From: DASQFQ01 sp963722815
GTDB lineage: Bacteria; Actinomycetota; Thermoleophilia; Solirubrobacterales; Solirubrobacteraceae
Reading direction: 5' to 3'
NCBI GenBank assembly: GCA_963722815.1
Contig: CAVROM010000003.1
Location: 62,001-126,000, forward strand
DNA length: 64,000 bases
Shown here: piece after piece, positions 29,350 through 37,163 of the stretch
Numbering within the stretch: position 1 is the stretch's first letter
Layout of the letters: each line of letters opens with the position of its first letter
Program-made: the position numbers and the translations under genes
Notes under the pieces: model-generated
Databases searched by the model: none
What the model was told of the DNA's origin: nothing
The model's input: only the letters and a program-made list of their open reading frames with translations

Positions 29350-30030
29350 ATGAGCGAAAGGGCGTCCGCGAGCCTGCGTGAGCTCAGGACTCCGCGCGCA
29401 GCAGGGATCACGGGAGTCCTGTTCGCCGGCCTTTTCGCTGCGGCGGTCACGCTCGAGCGGATCGCGGCGCCCGGGAACCCGACGTCGGCGCGGCACGAGT
29501 TTTCGGGAGTCGATCCCGCGCTCGTCGTCGTCGCATCGCACCTGATTGCGTTCGCCGGAATATTCTTCCTCTGGTTCATCGGCGTCATCCGCTCCCGTCT
29601 CGGCAGCCGCGAGGACCAATTCTTCTCGAGCGTCCTGTTCGGGTCGGGAGTCATCTTCGTCGCCTCGCTCTACACCGCGGTGGCGGTGGGGGCGGCGGGC
29701 GTCGCCGAGATGCACCATGGGACGCCGGCGGCGTCCGGGTCGGTGCGCCTCGCCTTCAACACCAGTTACCTCCTCTGGTACGTCTTCGCCGCCAAGGGCG
29801 CTGGAGCGTTCATGGCGGTCTTCACGACGATGCTGCGAGGGCTGGCGCAATCGCCGAGGTGGATGACACTGTTCGGCTACGTCGGCGCGTTGATGCTCCT
29901 GTTCACGATCCCGCACGTCGAATGGCTACTTTTGGTCTTCCCGCTCTGGGTGCTCGTCGTCTCGATCCAGATCCTGCGGGACGCCAAGCACGAGACGGAG
30001 AGCGCAGAGTCGAAGCTCGCCGCCGGTTGA
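29350..30030 (+). CDS. Hypothetical six-helix membrane protein
   Basis: 226 residues, ATG 29350. Hydrophobic segments: AAGITGVLFAGLFAAAVTLE, DPALVVVASHLIAFAGIFFL, SVLFGSGVIFVASLYTAVAV, FNTSYLLWYVFAAKGAGAFM, WMTLFGYVGALMLLFTI and WLLLVFPLWVLVVSIQIL. It resembles DUF4386-type proteins in layout, but I cannot claim membership. No operon partner; a tRNA fragment follows 140 bp downstream. Confidence 0.6.
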   Translation: MSERASASLRELRTPRAAGITGVLFAGLFAAAVTLERIAAPGNPTSARHEFSGVDPALVVVASHLIAFAGIFFLWFIGVIRSRLGSREDQFFSSVLFGSGVIFVASLYTAVAVGAAGVAEMHHGTPAASGSVRLAFNTSYLLWYVFAAKGAGAFMAVFTTMLRGLAQSPRWMTLFGYVGALMLLFTIPHVEWLLLVFPLWVLVVSIQILRDAKHETESAESKLAAG

Positions 30031-30110
30031 CTGCACCCTGGGAGTGCTGGGCGGCGCGCTATCGCTATCGCGTGCCATTGCCAGCGAGGCAACGCCCGCC
30101 CGGGTCGCAG

Positions 30111-30175
30111 CATGTCCCCTTTCGTGTCCCCCAGCCCCTTCAAACCCAGCTGCAGAGCCAAAGCGCAGCGGAATC
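30111..30175 (+). repeat. 65-bp direct repeat, copy 1
   Basis: Shares its first 28 bases (CATGTCCCCTTTCGTGTCCC and onward), an inner AGAGCCAAAGCGCA and a terminal CGGAATC with 33085-33149, at identical spacing. The match stops exactly at the anticodon loop of the tRNA fragment that follows, as expected at an integrase crossover point. Confidence 0.7.
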
Positions 30176-30214
30176 ATAATCCGCTTGTCGCGGGTTCGAG
30201 TCCCTCCTCGGGCA
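30168..30214 (+). pseudogene. tRNA-Met(CAU) 3' half
   Basis: Anticodon stem GCGGA / TCCGC around loop ATCATAA (anticodon CAT at 30175-30177), variable TTGTC, T-arm GCGGG-TTCGAGT-CCCTC (one mispair), then acceptor strand CTCGGGC and discriminator A. No matching 5' acceptor (GCCCGAG) or D-arm is present upstream, so only the 3' half exists. Such halves mark attachment sites left by tRNA-targeting integrative elements. Confidence 0.65.
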
Positions 30215-30305
30215 TGAGAGGTGGGGCGGCGCTTTGCTCGACGTCGAACGGTCGGATGCCAGGCAGTCATCGGCGGCGTCGTCTGGCTCGGGAACAGCCT
30301 GTCGG

Positions 30306-30325
30306 CTCATGCCAAAGGGGTGATG
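30306..30325 (+). promoter_or_regulatory. Weak copy of the shared element, site F
   Basis: CTCATG-CCAAAG-GGGTGATG overlaps the probable start codon of GAP protein 2, in the same relative position as site D over the start of GAP protein 1. The left arm is poor, so this could be chance. Confidence 0.3.
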
Positions 30326-31037
30326 CCATCCCGTCTGGGTACGGTCATCGTCGCACCGGGGTCCCAGGTCTTCATCTTCGCGTTCACCGCCGCACTCAAC
30401 CCGACGCTGCTGGCAGCCGTCACGGTGATGCTCGTGCTGCCGAACCCGAAACGGTTGCTGCTCGGGTACCTGCTCGGGGCGATGCTCACGAGCATCACGC
30501 TCGGGTTGGTGATCGTGCTCGCGCTCAACGGCTCGAGCGACACGACCGACACCGCGAAGGACACGATCGATCCCGCGATCGACCCCGCTCTGGGATTGTT
30601 GATCCTCGTCGTCGCGTTCGTCGTCGGAACGGGGCGCGACACGCGCCGCAGGGCGAGGGCCGAGCGGAAGCGCGCAGCGCAGGTCGACAAGGAGCCCCCG
30701 CGCTGGAAGCAGGCACTCAGCGGCGGCACCGCGCGAACCACGTTCGTGGTCGGCGCATTGCTGACCCTGCCGGGTGCCTCCTACCTCGCCGGGCTGCATC
30801 AGATCGGCAGGCAGGACCTCTCGACGCCCGCGATCGTCCTGACAATCGTCGCCTTCAACGTGATCATGCTGCTGCTCCTCGAGGTCCCGCTGCTGGGTTA
30901 CGCGATCGCGCCCGAGAAGACCGCGACCGCGGTGCAGCGATTGGCTCGGCCGTTCGGGCGGAAAGATCGCCCTGGTCGTGGCCGTCGTGATCGGAATTGC
31001 GCTCGTCGGACGCGGCGCGGGCGAGCTGCTCGCCTGA
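30323..31037 (+). CDS. GAP/Sap-family membrane protein 2
   Basis: About 238 residues. Helices FIFAFTAALNPTLLAAVTVM, LLLGYLLGAMLTSITLGLVI and PALGLLILVVAFVVGTG, a charged loop (RRRARAERKRAAQVDKEPPR), then TTFVVGALLTLPGASYLAGL and a helix at LTIVAFNVIMLLLLEVPLLG. One base slips at about 30962; the last helix IALVVAVVIGIALVGRGAGE is in the other frame and ends at TGA 31035-31037. Same fold as GAP protein 1 at 27246-27962, diverged. The start ATG 30323 is tentative. Substrate unknown. Confidence 0.7.
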
Positions 31038-31043
31038 TCGCTC

Positions 31044-31277
31044 TCACGCGCTGTGATCGGGATGCCTCAGCGCGTCGACGGCGGTGGTCACGGTCGGATA
31101 TCTCGCCATCGGCGCTTCGCTCGCGCCGAGCCGGACGAGCTCCCGGACGACCCCGACGTCCCAACCGATCTGGCTGAGGATCTCGCTGCGGATCAGCCAC
31201 GCCCGGCGCCCCGCGCAGCCCCCGGTCTCGGCGGCAGTGGCCTCGGACGAAGGTTGAGTCACGGTCAACGGCTGCAT
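31044..31277 (-). pseudogene. Internally deleted copy of the 27995 membrane protein gene
   Basis: The first ~22 residues (LTVTQPSSEATAAETGG) match the start of the 27995 protein (VTETQPAPEAAAVETGG), then the frame jumps directly to AGRRAWLIRSEILSQIGWDV, which matches AGRRAWLIGSEILMEIGWAV some 265 residues further on. Upstream DNA is also related (GTTGCACGATGCA versus GGTGCACGATGCA, preceded by CATCCCGGTGGGAACATGT versus CATCCCATTGGGATGATGT). So the promoter and both ends of a duplicated gene survive with the middle removed in frame. After the match it ends with about 33 unrelated residues. Confidence 0.65.
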
Positions 31278-31675
31278 CGTGCAACGCAACGCGCCAGCCC
31301 ACATGTTCCCACCGGGATGCCTGGGGCGGCGGCACTCGCGCGACCGCACGCCCGGCACCTCATAGTTCTGGTGGTGCTTGCGGGCGCTCGCGGTCGTCAT
31401 CGCGCCCGGGCTGGGCCGAGCGGCCAGCCCACGGGTCACCAAGTCCACGGCGTCGCGCTTTGCGTGCATACGGCCCTCAGCCGCTGGCCGCGTGCAGCGC
31501 GCGACCCGCTCGTCCTCGGCGGATCACCCGGTTTGGATGATGCCCGAGCGACGTGGAGCCTGGAGCATCCCAGTCCCATAGCTCGCCGACGTGTTCCTTG
31601 CGCGGTATCGGCTTGCCGCGACGGCGTGACCCAGCGCGTGTACACGCGCTGGCACTCCCACAGAAAGGCGTGCAA
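31278..31675. other. Intergenic region before amidotransferase 2
   Basis: About 400 bp. The left end is the leftover promoter of the deleted membrane protein copy (minus strand), and the right part carries promoter element B. No convincing gene. Confidence 0.5.
31523..31542 (+). promoter_or_regulatory. Shared palindromic promoter element, site B
   Basis: ATCACC-CGGTTT-GGATGATG, 134 bp upstream of amidotransferase 2. Its right arm is identical to site A over ten bases (TTGGATGATG). Confidence 0.55.
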
Positions 31676-32530
31676 ATGTGCCGCTGGCTCGCGTATTCCG
31701 GCTCCCCCATCCTCATCAAAGAGGCGCTCTACGAGGGACCTAATTCACTCGTCTCCCAGAGCCTGCACTCGCACCTCGGCGCCGAGCCGACCAACGGCGA
31801 CGGGTTCGGCGTCGGTTGGTACGGCGCCCCCGACACGCCGGGCGTCTTCCACAGCACCGAGCCGGCCTGGAACGACAGCAACCTGCGCGAGATCGCCGGC
31901 CACATCAGCTCGCCCTTGTTCTTCACGCACATCCGGGCGGCGATCGGCAGCGCCGTTCAGCAGACCAACTGCCACCCCTTCCGGCACGACCGCTGGCTGT
32001 TCATGCACAACGGTTACATCAACGAGCTCGCAACGATCAAACGCGACCTCATCCTCGCCGTCGACCCGTCGCTCTATCCAGAGATCCAAGGTCAGGCCGA
32101 CACCGAGCTGCTGTTCTATCTCGCCCTCACCATGGGCCTCGAGGACGACCCGCCGGCCGCCGTCGAGCACGCGATCGGGCTCGTCGAAGCGGTGGCCGCC
32201 CGCCACGGAGTGCCGAACCCCTTCCAGGGCACGATCGCGACCACCGACGGCGAGACCATCTGGGCGTTCCGGTACTCGAGCGAGCACAACTCGCGCTCGC
32301 TGTTCTACACCACCGACGTTCCCACGCTGCGCAAGCTCTACCCCGGGCGGCAGCTGTTCCAAGAGGTCTCTGACAACGCGCGCCTAATCGTCTCCGAACC
32401 CCTCGGCGACGTCGCCGGAGTATGGAACGAAGTGCCCGAATCCACCTACGGCATCGTCGGCCCGGACCACGCCGAGATGCGGCCGTTCGAACCCAAGGCG
32501 CCGACAACCGCACTACCGGCTCACGCATAA
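31676..32530 (+). CDS. Class II glutamine amidotransferase 2 (EgtC/YafJ-like)
   Basis: 284 residues, intact. Starts MCRWLAYSGSPILIKEALYE with the nucleophile at Cys2; GAEPTNGDGFGVGWYG, HIRAAIGSAVQQTNCHPFRH, WLFMHNGYINELATIKRDL and QADTELLFYLALTMGLEDD are the expected glutaminase and glutamine-binding elements. The ATG is set by the catalytic Cys and by GAAAGG upstream. Paralogue of the gene at 26267-27125. The next gene, of unknown function, starts about 30 bp downstream. Confidence 0.88.
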   Translation: MCRWLAYSGSPILIKEALYEGPNSLVSQSLHSHLGAEPTNGDGFGVGWYGAPDTPGVFHSTEPAWNDSNLREIAGHISSPLFFTHIRAAIGSAVQQTNCHPFRHDRWLFMHNGYINELATIKRDLILAVDPSLYPEIQGQADTELLFYLALTMGLEDDPPAAVEHAIGLVEAVAARHGVPNPFQGTIATTDGETIWAFRYSSEHNSRSLFYTTDVPTLRKLYPGRQLFQEVSDNARLIVSEPLGDVAGVWNEVPESTYGIVGPDHAEMRPFEPKAPTTALPAHA

Positions 32531-32562
32531 CTCAGCTCCGCGTCTATCGCTTCGACCCGGGC

Positions 32563-33024
32563 GTGAGCTTCGAGGGCGGTCTGGTTGGTGCGATCGAGCG
32601 CCTGAGCCTCGGGCGCGATACGAAGCCGCTCGACGCCCGCTTCGTGACGCAGGACCCAGCGAGCGGCGGAGCTGGCGGCCGTCGATCTGGCCAGCGGCAG
32701 CGCCGGCGGCACCTTCGCCTCGATGCTCGACTTCCGCCTCGACCCGGGCCGGCGCGAAGCGATCACCAAGCGCACGCTCGCCGAGCACCGCGGCGGCGTC
32801 CCGCGAACGCTGAGCGAGGCGACCGCAGCCACGCTCGAGGCCGGTTCCGCGATCCTCGCCGTCCTCCACGTCGGCGGCACGCCAACGGCGCTCGACGACG
32901 CGGTCGCGCGCGCTCACGGACGGCTGATCGCCAACAACCAAGTCGACGCGCAGGCACTGCGGACGCCGGCCCGCAGCTGCTCACGGCCGTCGGCTCCCCC
33001 GCTGCCGGCAACGCCGCTCACTAG
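32563..33024 (+). CDS. Hypothetical alpha/beta protein (frame broken once or twice)
   Basis: The reading frame has YRFDPGVSFEGGLVGAIERL, DTKPLDARFVTQDPASG, then slips near 32680 (LAAVDLASGSAGGTFASMLD in the next frame, then ILAVLHVGGTPTALDDAVAR) and slips back near 32965 to end LLTAVGSPAAGNAAH. Start GTG 32563 is tentative; related sequences begin about seven residues earlier, where no start codon is visible. The pattern (a protein-modifying-free, two-half alpha/beta fold with a final self-pair region) is like the DUF6325/DUF1269 proteins in this window. Function unknown. Confidence 0.5.
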   Translation: MSFEGGLVGAIERLSLGRDTKPLDARFVTQDPASGGAGGRRSGQRQRRRHLRLDARLPPRPGPARSDHQAHARRAPRRRPANAERGDRSHARGRFRDPRRPPRRRHANGARRRGRARSRTADRQQPSRRAGTADAGPQLLTAVGSPAAGNAAH

Positions 33025-33084
33025 CCAAACCGAGCGACCAGAATGATTGCTTCACCTGGTTGGGAGCCTGGTCTATGTGGCAGA

Positions 33085-33149
33085 CATGTCCCCTTTCGTG
33101 TCCCCCAGCCCCCTCAAACGACGGTGTAGAGCCAAAGCGCACCGGAATC
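33085..33149 (+). repeat. 65-bp direct repeat, copy 2
   Basis: Second copy of the sequence at 30111-30175, 2974 bp away in the same orientation. It ends at CGGAATC, after which the tRNA sequence of copy 1 is replaced by unrelated DNA. The two copies bracket GAP protein 2, the deleted gene and amidotransferase 2. Confidence 0.7.
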
Positions 33150-33288
33150 TTGGACGTGGCGACGACTGCTCGCAGCTGCGATGGAGTCACTCGCGGCCGA
33201 CGGGCTATACGCGCCGGGAACGGCCGCTGCAGACGACGCGCTGGACAACGCGCTCGCCGGCGGGCTTCTGCGTGTGCTCCCCGGTTCC

Positions 33289-34803
33289 GAGGATGTCCCG
33301 CTCGTCGTGGAACTTCGTGACGGCGGTCCTTGAGTGAATTATCTCAGGCGGTGGTAGCGGCGACCTCCGGCGGCGCGGTCGGTGAGGCGTTTAGCGGCTG
33401 GCTGGTGAAGGCGGCGCGACGCGTGGCGGCGACGTCGTGCTCGACGGCAATGGCGAGCTTGGCGAGGTCGTTGGAGCCGATGATCTTGCGGAACTGCTGC
33501 TCGGCTTCGAGCATGCCGGCGGCGGTCCACCTGAGGCACATGTCGCCGTTGTGCCAGCGCTTGACGTTGCGGCTGGTGCGGCGGACGGTCTCGATCATCG
33601 ACTCGCATGGGTTCGTCGATGCGAGCGTGCGCTTGAGCTGGCCGGTCACGCCGAGCCTGGTCACGGTCAGCGTTTCGTGCATGCCCCCGACGCGGCGACG
33701 CGGCGGCGCCCGGATCGGTGCGTGCGAGCTCGTCGGCGAGCACGCGCAACCGTTGCAGGGCGGCGTCGTGGTCGTCGAGCGCCCAGGCTCCGCGCAGCCG
33801 GCGGCGGACGGTGTCGCGCTGGTGTTCGGGCAGGTGATCGAGCACGTTGCGTTCCTTGTGGCCGACGCACCGCTGGACCGGGGTGTGGACGCCGAAGACG
33901 TCGTTGACGGCCTTGCGCAGCGCCTTGCCGCCGTCGAGGACGACGAGCACGCCCTGGTCGACGTCGAGGCGGCGGCCGGTGAGGTTCGAGAGCAGCGTGG
34001 TCGCGACGGTGGCGTTCTCGGTGGACCCGTCCCACAGCCCGAGCGGATGCTTGACGCCGTCAGTGTCGATCCCGAGCGCGACGACGCAGCAGCGGCCCTT
34101 GAGCTCGATCCCGTCGAGCATCACGACCGCCAGCCGTAGATCGCCCAGCGGCCGCGACATGAGATCGATGAGGTGCTCGCGCGTGCGGGAAACGAACTCG
34201 CGGCTGACCGCCGACTTGCTCGTCGACCGGGCGAGCTCGTCGATGTCGCTGCCGACCGGCTCACCGGTCCGCGCGTAGCGGCGCGTCGAGACGCCGGCCA
34301 GCATCCGCTCGAGCATCACGTCGGCGAGCTGGTCACGCGCCGCGAAATGCGCATAGGTGTCTAAGCTCGACCTCGCGCTCGCCGTCGGCGGTCCGGGCGC
34401 GCGGCCGGCTGACCGGCACCCGGCGGCCCCCGAGCGTGACCTCGCCGCTCTCGTGGCCGTGGCGGACCGCGGCGCGGTCGGGATCGTGTCTGCCCTTCGG
34501 GCCGACGACCTCATCGACCTCGGCTTCCATGATCTCGTGCAGCACGCCCAGCCCGACACCGACGCTCAGCGCCAGCAGCCCTTCCTTCGCTGCGCCGGCC
34601 AGCTCACCCAGCGCGTCCTGAACCCGTTGCGGCAGCCGCTCGATACGGCCCGCGCCGACCACCTCGTCGGCGACATGATCTACGGTTCCCATGGCGGTCC
34701 TCCTGTCTCGATGGACTTGTTCGCACTCGCCACGCTGCCAACAGCAGCGGACGAGGCGGGAGGACCGCCGTCCATCAAGTTCTACGAGCTACGGGACAAC
34801 CTC
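33289..34803 (-). mobile_element. IS256-family element, copy 1 (decayed)
   Basis: Ends match copy 2: GAGGATGTCCC at the left and GGGACAACCTC at the right, with ~39-bp imperfect terminal repeats reaching inwards to GGCGGTCC / GGACCGCC. The 8-bp flanks (CCGGTTCC and AGCTGGTC) do not match, so no target duplication survives. The right end interrupts a SnoaL-like gene. Confidence 0.8.
33344..34692 (-). pseudogene. IS256-family (Mutator) transposase, frameshifted
   Basis: Aligns along its length with the intact transposase at 39631-40977. Start ATG 34692 has AGGAGG 6 bp upstream. Frame 1 covers LGELAGAAKEGLLALSVGVG to about 34370, frame 2 runs from DTYAHFAARDQLADVMLERM through the catalytic MLDGIELKGRCCVVAL and VLVVLDGGKALRKAV, and frame 3 resumes near 33685 with RTLASTNPCESMIETVRR, which holds the catalytic glutamate. 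All DDE residues remain, but two frame breaks make it inactive if the sequence is right. Confidence 0.8.
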
Positions 34804-35183
34804 AGCTGGTCCATCGGCAGGTAGATCCGCAGCGACTTGATCTTGTCGCCGTCGACGTCATAGAACACCGAGTACGGCACGCGAACTGGGTTGCCGGTTG
34901 CGCTCACGCCTGAGAAATCGCCGATGTGAGTGCCGACGAAGACAGCCTCTGCGGGTCGCGCCGTGCTCGTCGGCCACCAGGCTGGTGACTCGGGCTCAGC
35001 GTCGAACGCCGTTTCGTGCAGGTAGCGGATCGTCTGCTCGACCGCCTCGGCCCCCCGTGTCTGTTGGTCGGTGCCCATGAGCGCGAACTCGGTGTCGTCG
35101 TCAAAGAATCGACCGTGGTCGCCGCGGGCGAGCAGCACCTCCAGGTACTGCTGCAGTGTCTCGCGAACTTGCTCAGCGGACAT
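34782..35183 (-). CDS. SnoaL-like/ester cyclase-type protein, 3' end replaced by IS256
   Basis: 133 residues of a small NTF2-fold protein: VRETLQQYLEVLLARGDHGR, then FFDDDTEFALMG, EAVEQTIRYLHETAFDA, VFVGTHIGDFSGVSATGNPV, and a final strand SLRIYLPMDQL. From about residue 128 the frame reads into the terminal repeat of IS256 copy 1 and stops at TAG inside it, so the native last residues are missing. Start ATG 35183 with GGAGG upstream. Members act on small molecules such as polyketides; nothing here identifies the substrate. Divergent from the cupin gene. Confidence 0.7.
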   Translation of the reverse strand: MSAEQVRETLQQYLEVLLARGDHGRFFDDDTEFALMGTDQQTRGAEAVEQTIRYLHETAFDAEPESPAWWPTSTARPAEAVFVGTHIGDFSGVSATGNPVRVPYSVFYDVDGDKIKSLRIYLPMDQLRLSRSS

Positions 35184-35422
35184 CGCTACCTCCTAGTGCG
35201 CGCCGCGGAGGACCGAGCGGCGGCAACGCCAGGTCGAGATTTCTCCAACGCTCTCACGACCCGCCAGCGCCGGTCAAAGGGATGCTAGGCGCGCGTCACC
35301 GACCTGACTCCGAGTCCCGTGACGACTCTTCGGAAGGAACGCAGCGCGCACGCCCCTGCCCGCGACTGTCGCCTTGCGCGAGACGCCATAGCGGACGCGG
35401 CTCGGCGGTTACGGTCTGCGGT

Positions 35423-35905
35423 ATGGACGAGCCGATCATCATCAATATCGCGGACGCCGCGGCGCGCAGTCACTCGCGACGGGCGACGCTCATCGAGTTC
35501 GAGCCCGACGATGACCAGTGGCCGGACTTGGGCGTGAACGTCCAGATCATGCAGCCGGGACAGCCCAACTGCCGCTACCACTCAGAGCCCGTTCAGGAGG
35601 ACTTCCTGGTCCTGCACGGCGAGTGCGTCGTGATCCTCGACGGCGACGAGCGGCCGTTGCGCCAATGGGACTTCGTGCACTGCCCCGAGGGGACCGAGCA
35701 CGTGTTCGTGGGCGCCGGCGAGGGACCCTGTGCGGTGCTGATGATCGGCTCGCGCCGCGAGGACGCCGCGCACTATCCGGTCAGCCCCGTGGCCGCGAAG
35801 TACGACGCGTCGGTCAAGCACGAGACCGACGATCCGGCCGAGGCCTACGCCGACTGGAGAGAAGAGCCGCGCCGGCCGACGCCGAACCCCTGGCCTCTTG
35901 GCTGA
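35423..35905 (+). CDS. Cupin-domain protein
   Basis: 160 residues from ATG 35423. Single cupin barrel: motif 1 region CRYHSEPVQEDFLVLHGECV, with a metal-binding H and E, and motif 2 region DFVHCPEGTEHVFVGAGEGP with the last H. The tail KHETDDPAEAYADWREEPRR is typical of small actinobacterial cupins. Likely a metal-dependent isomerase, dioxygenase or sugar-binding protein; the substrate is not predictable. Intergenic distance of 240 bp to the divergent SnoaL-like gene, no shared palindrome seen. Confidence 0.75.
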   Translation: MDEPIIINIADAAARSHSRRATLIEFEPDDDQWPDLGVNVQIMQPGQPNCRYHSEPVQEDFLVLHGECVVILDGDERPLRQWDFVHCPEGTEHVFVGAGEGPCAVLMIGSRREDAAHYPVSPVAAKYDASVKHETDDPAEAYADWREEPRRPTPNPWPLG

Positions 35906-35997
35906 CAACGGAACTCGCTCGTCCCATCGAGACAAGCATCCGGCGCAGAGCTCGCCACGGCTTCTCGTCTGGCACCGACATCTGCCCTGGCTCGTGA

Positions 35998-36027
35998 GAG
36001 TGCTCGTTTGCGCGACAGGAAGCACTC
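35998..36027. repeat. REP-like hairpin, intact copy
   Basis: GAGTGCT-N16-AGCACTC, perfect 7-bp arms with TTTGCGCGA in the loop. Same geometry as 44681-44710 and same loop core as copies at 37775, 44728, 49134 and 50091. It lies between convergent genes (cupin and GYD). Confidence 0.6.
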
Positions 36028-36132
36028 GCGCGACGGGACGGCGCGCTTTCGCGTGTGCCTCGCACCAGCACTCGTAGCGCAGCCAGCGGGTCTGGGCGAC
36101 CAGGCGCCTGCGCCCAGCCCTACCGTCGCTCG

Positions 36133-36453
36133 TCAGGCTCCTGGGGCGCGATACTCGACGGAGCGCTTCGCCGCCGCATCAACTTCCTCGGGTGTCACAA
36201 GCACCGTCGTCCGGACCTTCACGGCGCCCGAGGCGTTGACGGTCAGAGCGACGGCCGTGGCGCTCTCATTGTCGGGGAGGTCGACGACCGTGTAGACATC
36301 GCGCTCGCCGAACGCGAAGTAGAAGCTCTCAAGCTGACCACCCACGCTCTCGGCCAGCGCGGCGATCGCGTCGCGCCGGCTGCTGCCGCCGGCGCTCTGG
36401 ATCCCTTTGACGCCTTCCACGGTGTAGCTCGCCTCGACCAGGTACTTCGGCAT
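36133..36453 (-). CDS. GYD-domain protein
   Basis: 106 residues, starting MPKYLVEASYTVEGVKGIQS with TGGAGG 8 bp upstream. GGSSRRDAIAALAESVGGQL and FGERDVYTVVDLPDNESATA are the GYD-domain (PF08734) pattern, a ferredoxin-like dimeric fold of unknown role. Ends with VDAAAKRSVEYRAPGA. Single gene. Confidence 0.85.
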   Translation of the reverse strand: MPKYLVEASYTVEGVKGIQSAGGSSRRDAIAALAESVGGQLESFYFAFGERDVYTVVDLPDNESATAVALTVNASGAVKVRTTVLVTPEEVDAAAKRSVEYRAPGA

Positions 36454-36769
36454 GAGCAGCCTCCAGAAGATCGGTAGACCGCCACCCTCTCACCCGCGAC
36501 CGCCACTCTGCAAGGCGTCTCCCCGCGAGCGCAGCGCCGGACGCCGCGTGCCTCGCGTGAGGGGCCCTTCGCCCGGAGCAGCACCGTCACTCGTCCGGGC
36601 CAGAGCTCCTTTGCGCGAGTAGCGGCAGAGGGCGTGGACTCCGGGCGCGGGTAACGGCGCGCCGGGCGGAAGCGACCGCCCGCGATTTGCGTGCGGACTC
36701 TGGAGCAGCGACGGTTAGCGCTGGCGCCGAGGGGCTCAGCGGCGCCGCCACCAACAAGGAGGTTGACCC
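36454..36769. other. Intergenic region with a partial hairpin repeat
   Basis: About 315 bp between divergent genes. Around 36603-36620 is CTCCTTTGCGCGAGTAGC, which shares the TTTGCGCGA core of the hairpin family but lacks good arms. No gene seen; the right end carries the strong ribosome site of the tautomerase. Confidence 0.45.
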
Positions 36770-36952
36770 GTGCCCATCGTCACCGTCGAGCAGTCTCCGC
36801 GTGACATCGAACGCAAGCGCCGGCTCGTCGCCGGCATCACACAAGCGTTCGTCGACGCCTACGAAGTGAGTCCTGAGCATGTTCAGGTGTTCATCCACGA
36901 GGTCGAGCACCAGAACTGGGCCAAGGGCGGCAAGCTCGCGGCGGACCGGTAA
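36770..36952 (+). CDS. 4-oxalocrotonate tautomerase-family protein
   Basis: 60 residues from GTG 36770, preceded by AAGGAGG. The start MPIVTVEQSPRDIERKRRLV exposes the catalytic N-terminal proline after Met removal; AGITQAFVDAYEVSPEHVQV and FIHEVEHQNWAKGGKLAAD complete the small beta-alpha-beta tautomerase fold, active as a hexamer or trimer of dimers. Keto-enol tautomerisation of an unknown oxo acid. Stands alone. Confidence 0.9.
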   Translation: MPIVTVEQSPRDIERKRRLVAGITQAFVDAYEVSPEHVQVFIHEVEHQNWAKGGKLAADR

Positions 36953-37163
36953 CCCCGGATTCGCCGGCTGCCCCTGTGCGAGACGAGCAGCGGGGGACGT
37001 GGGCGGGCCCGGCGGCCCGGGTGTCCAGTGCGTAGGGAGCGTCTAGGCAGGGACATCCGGGGCAATCCGAATCAGGCTATGCCGAGATGTCGCCGCGATA
37101 GAGCCCCGCGATCGAACCATGTGCTTCCTCGATTCCATCGACGACGTCTCTCGCGCTCTTAGC

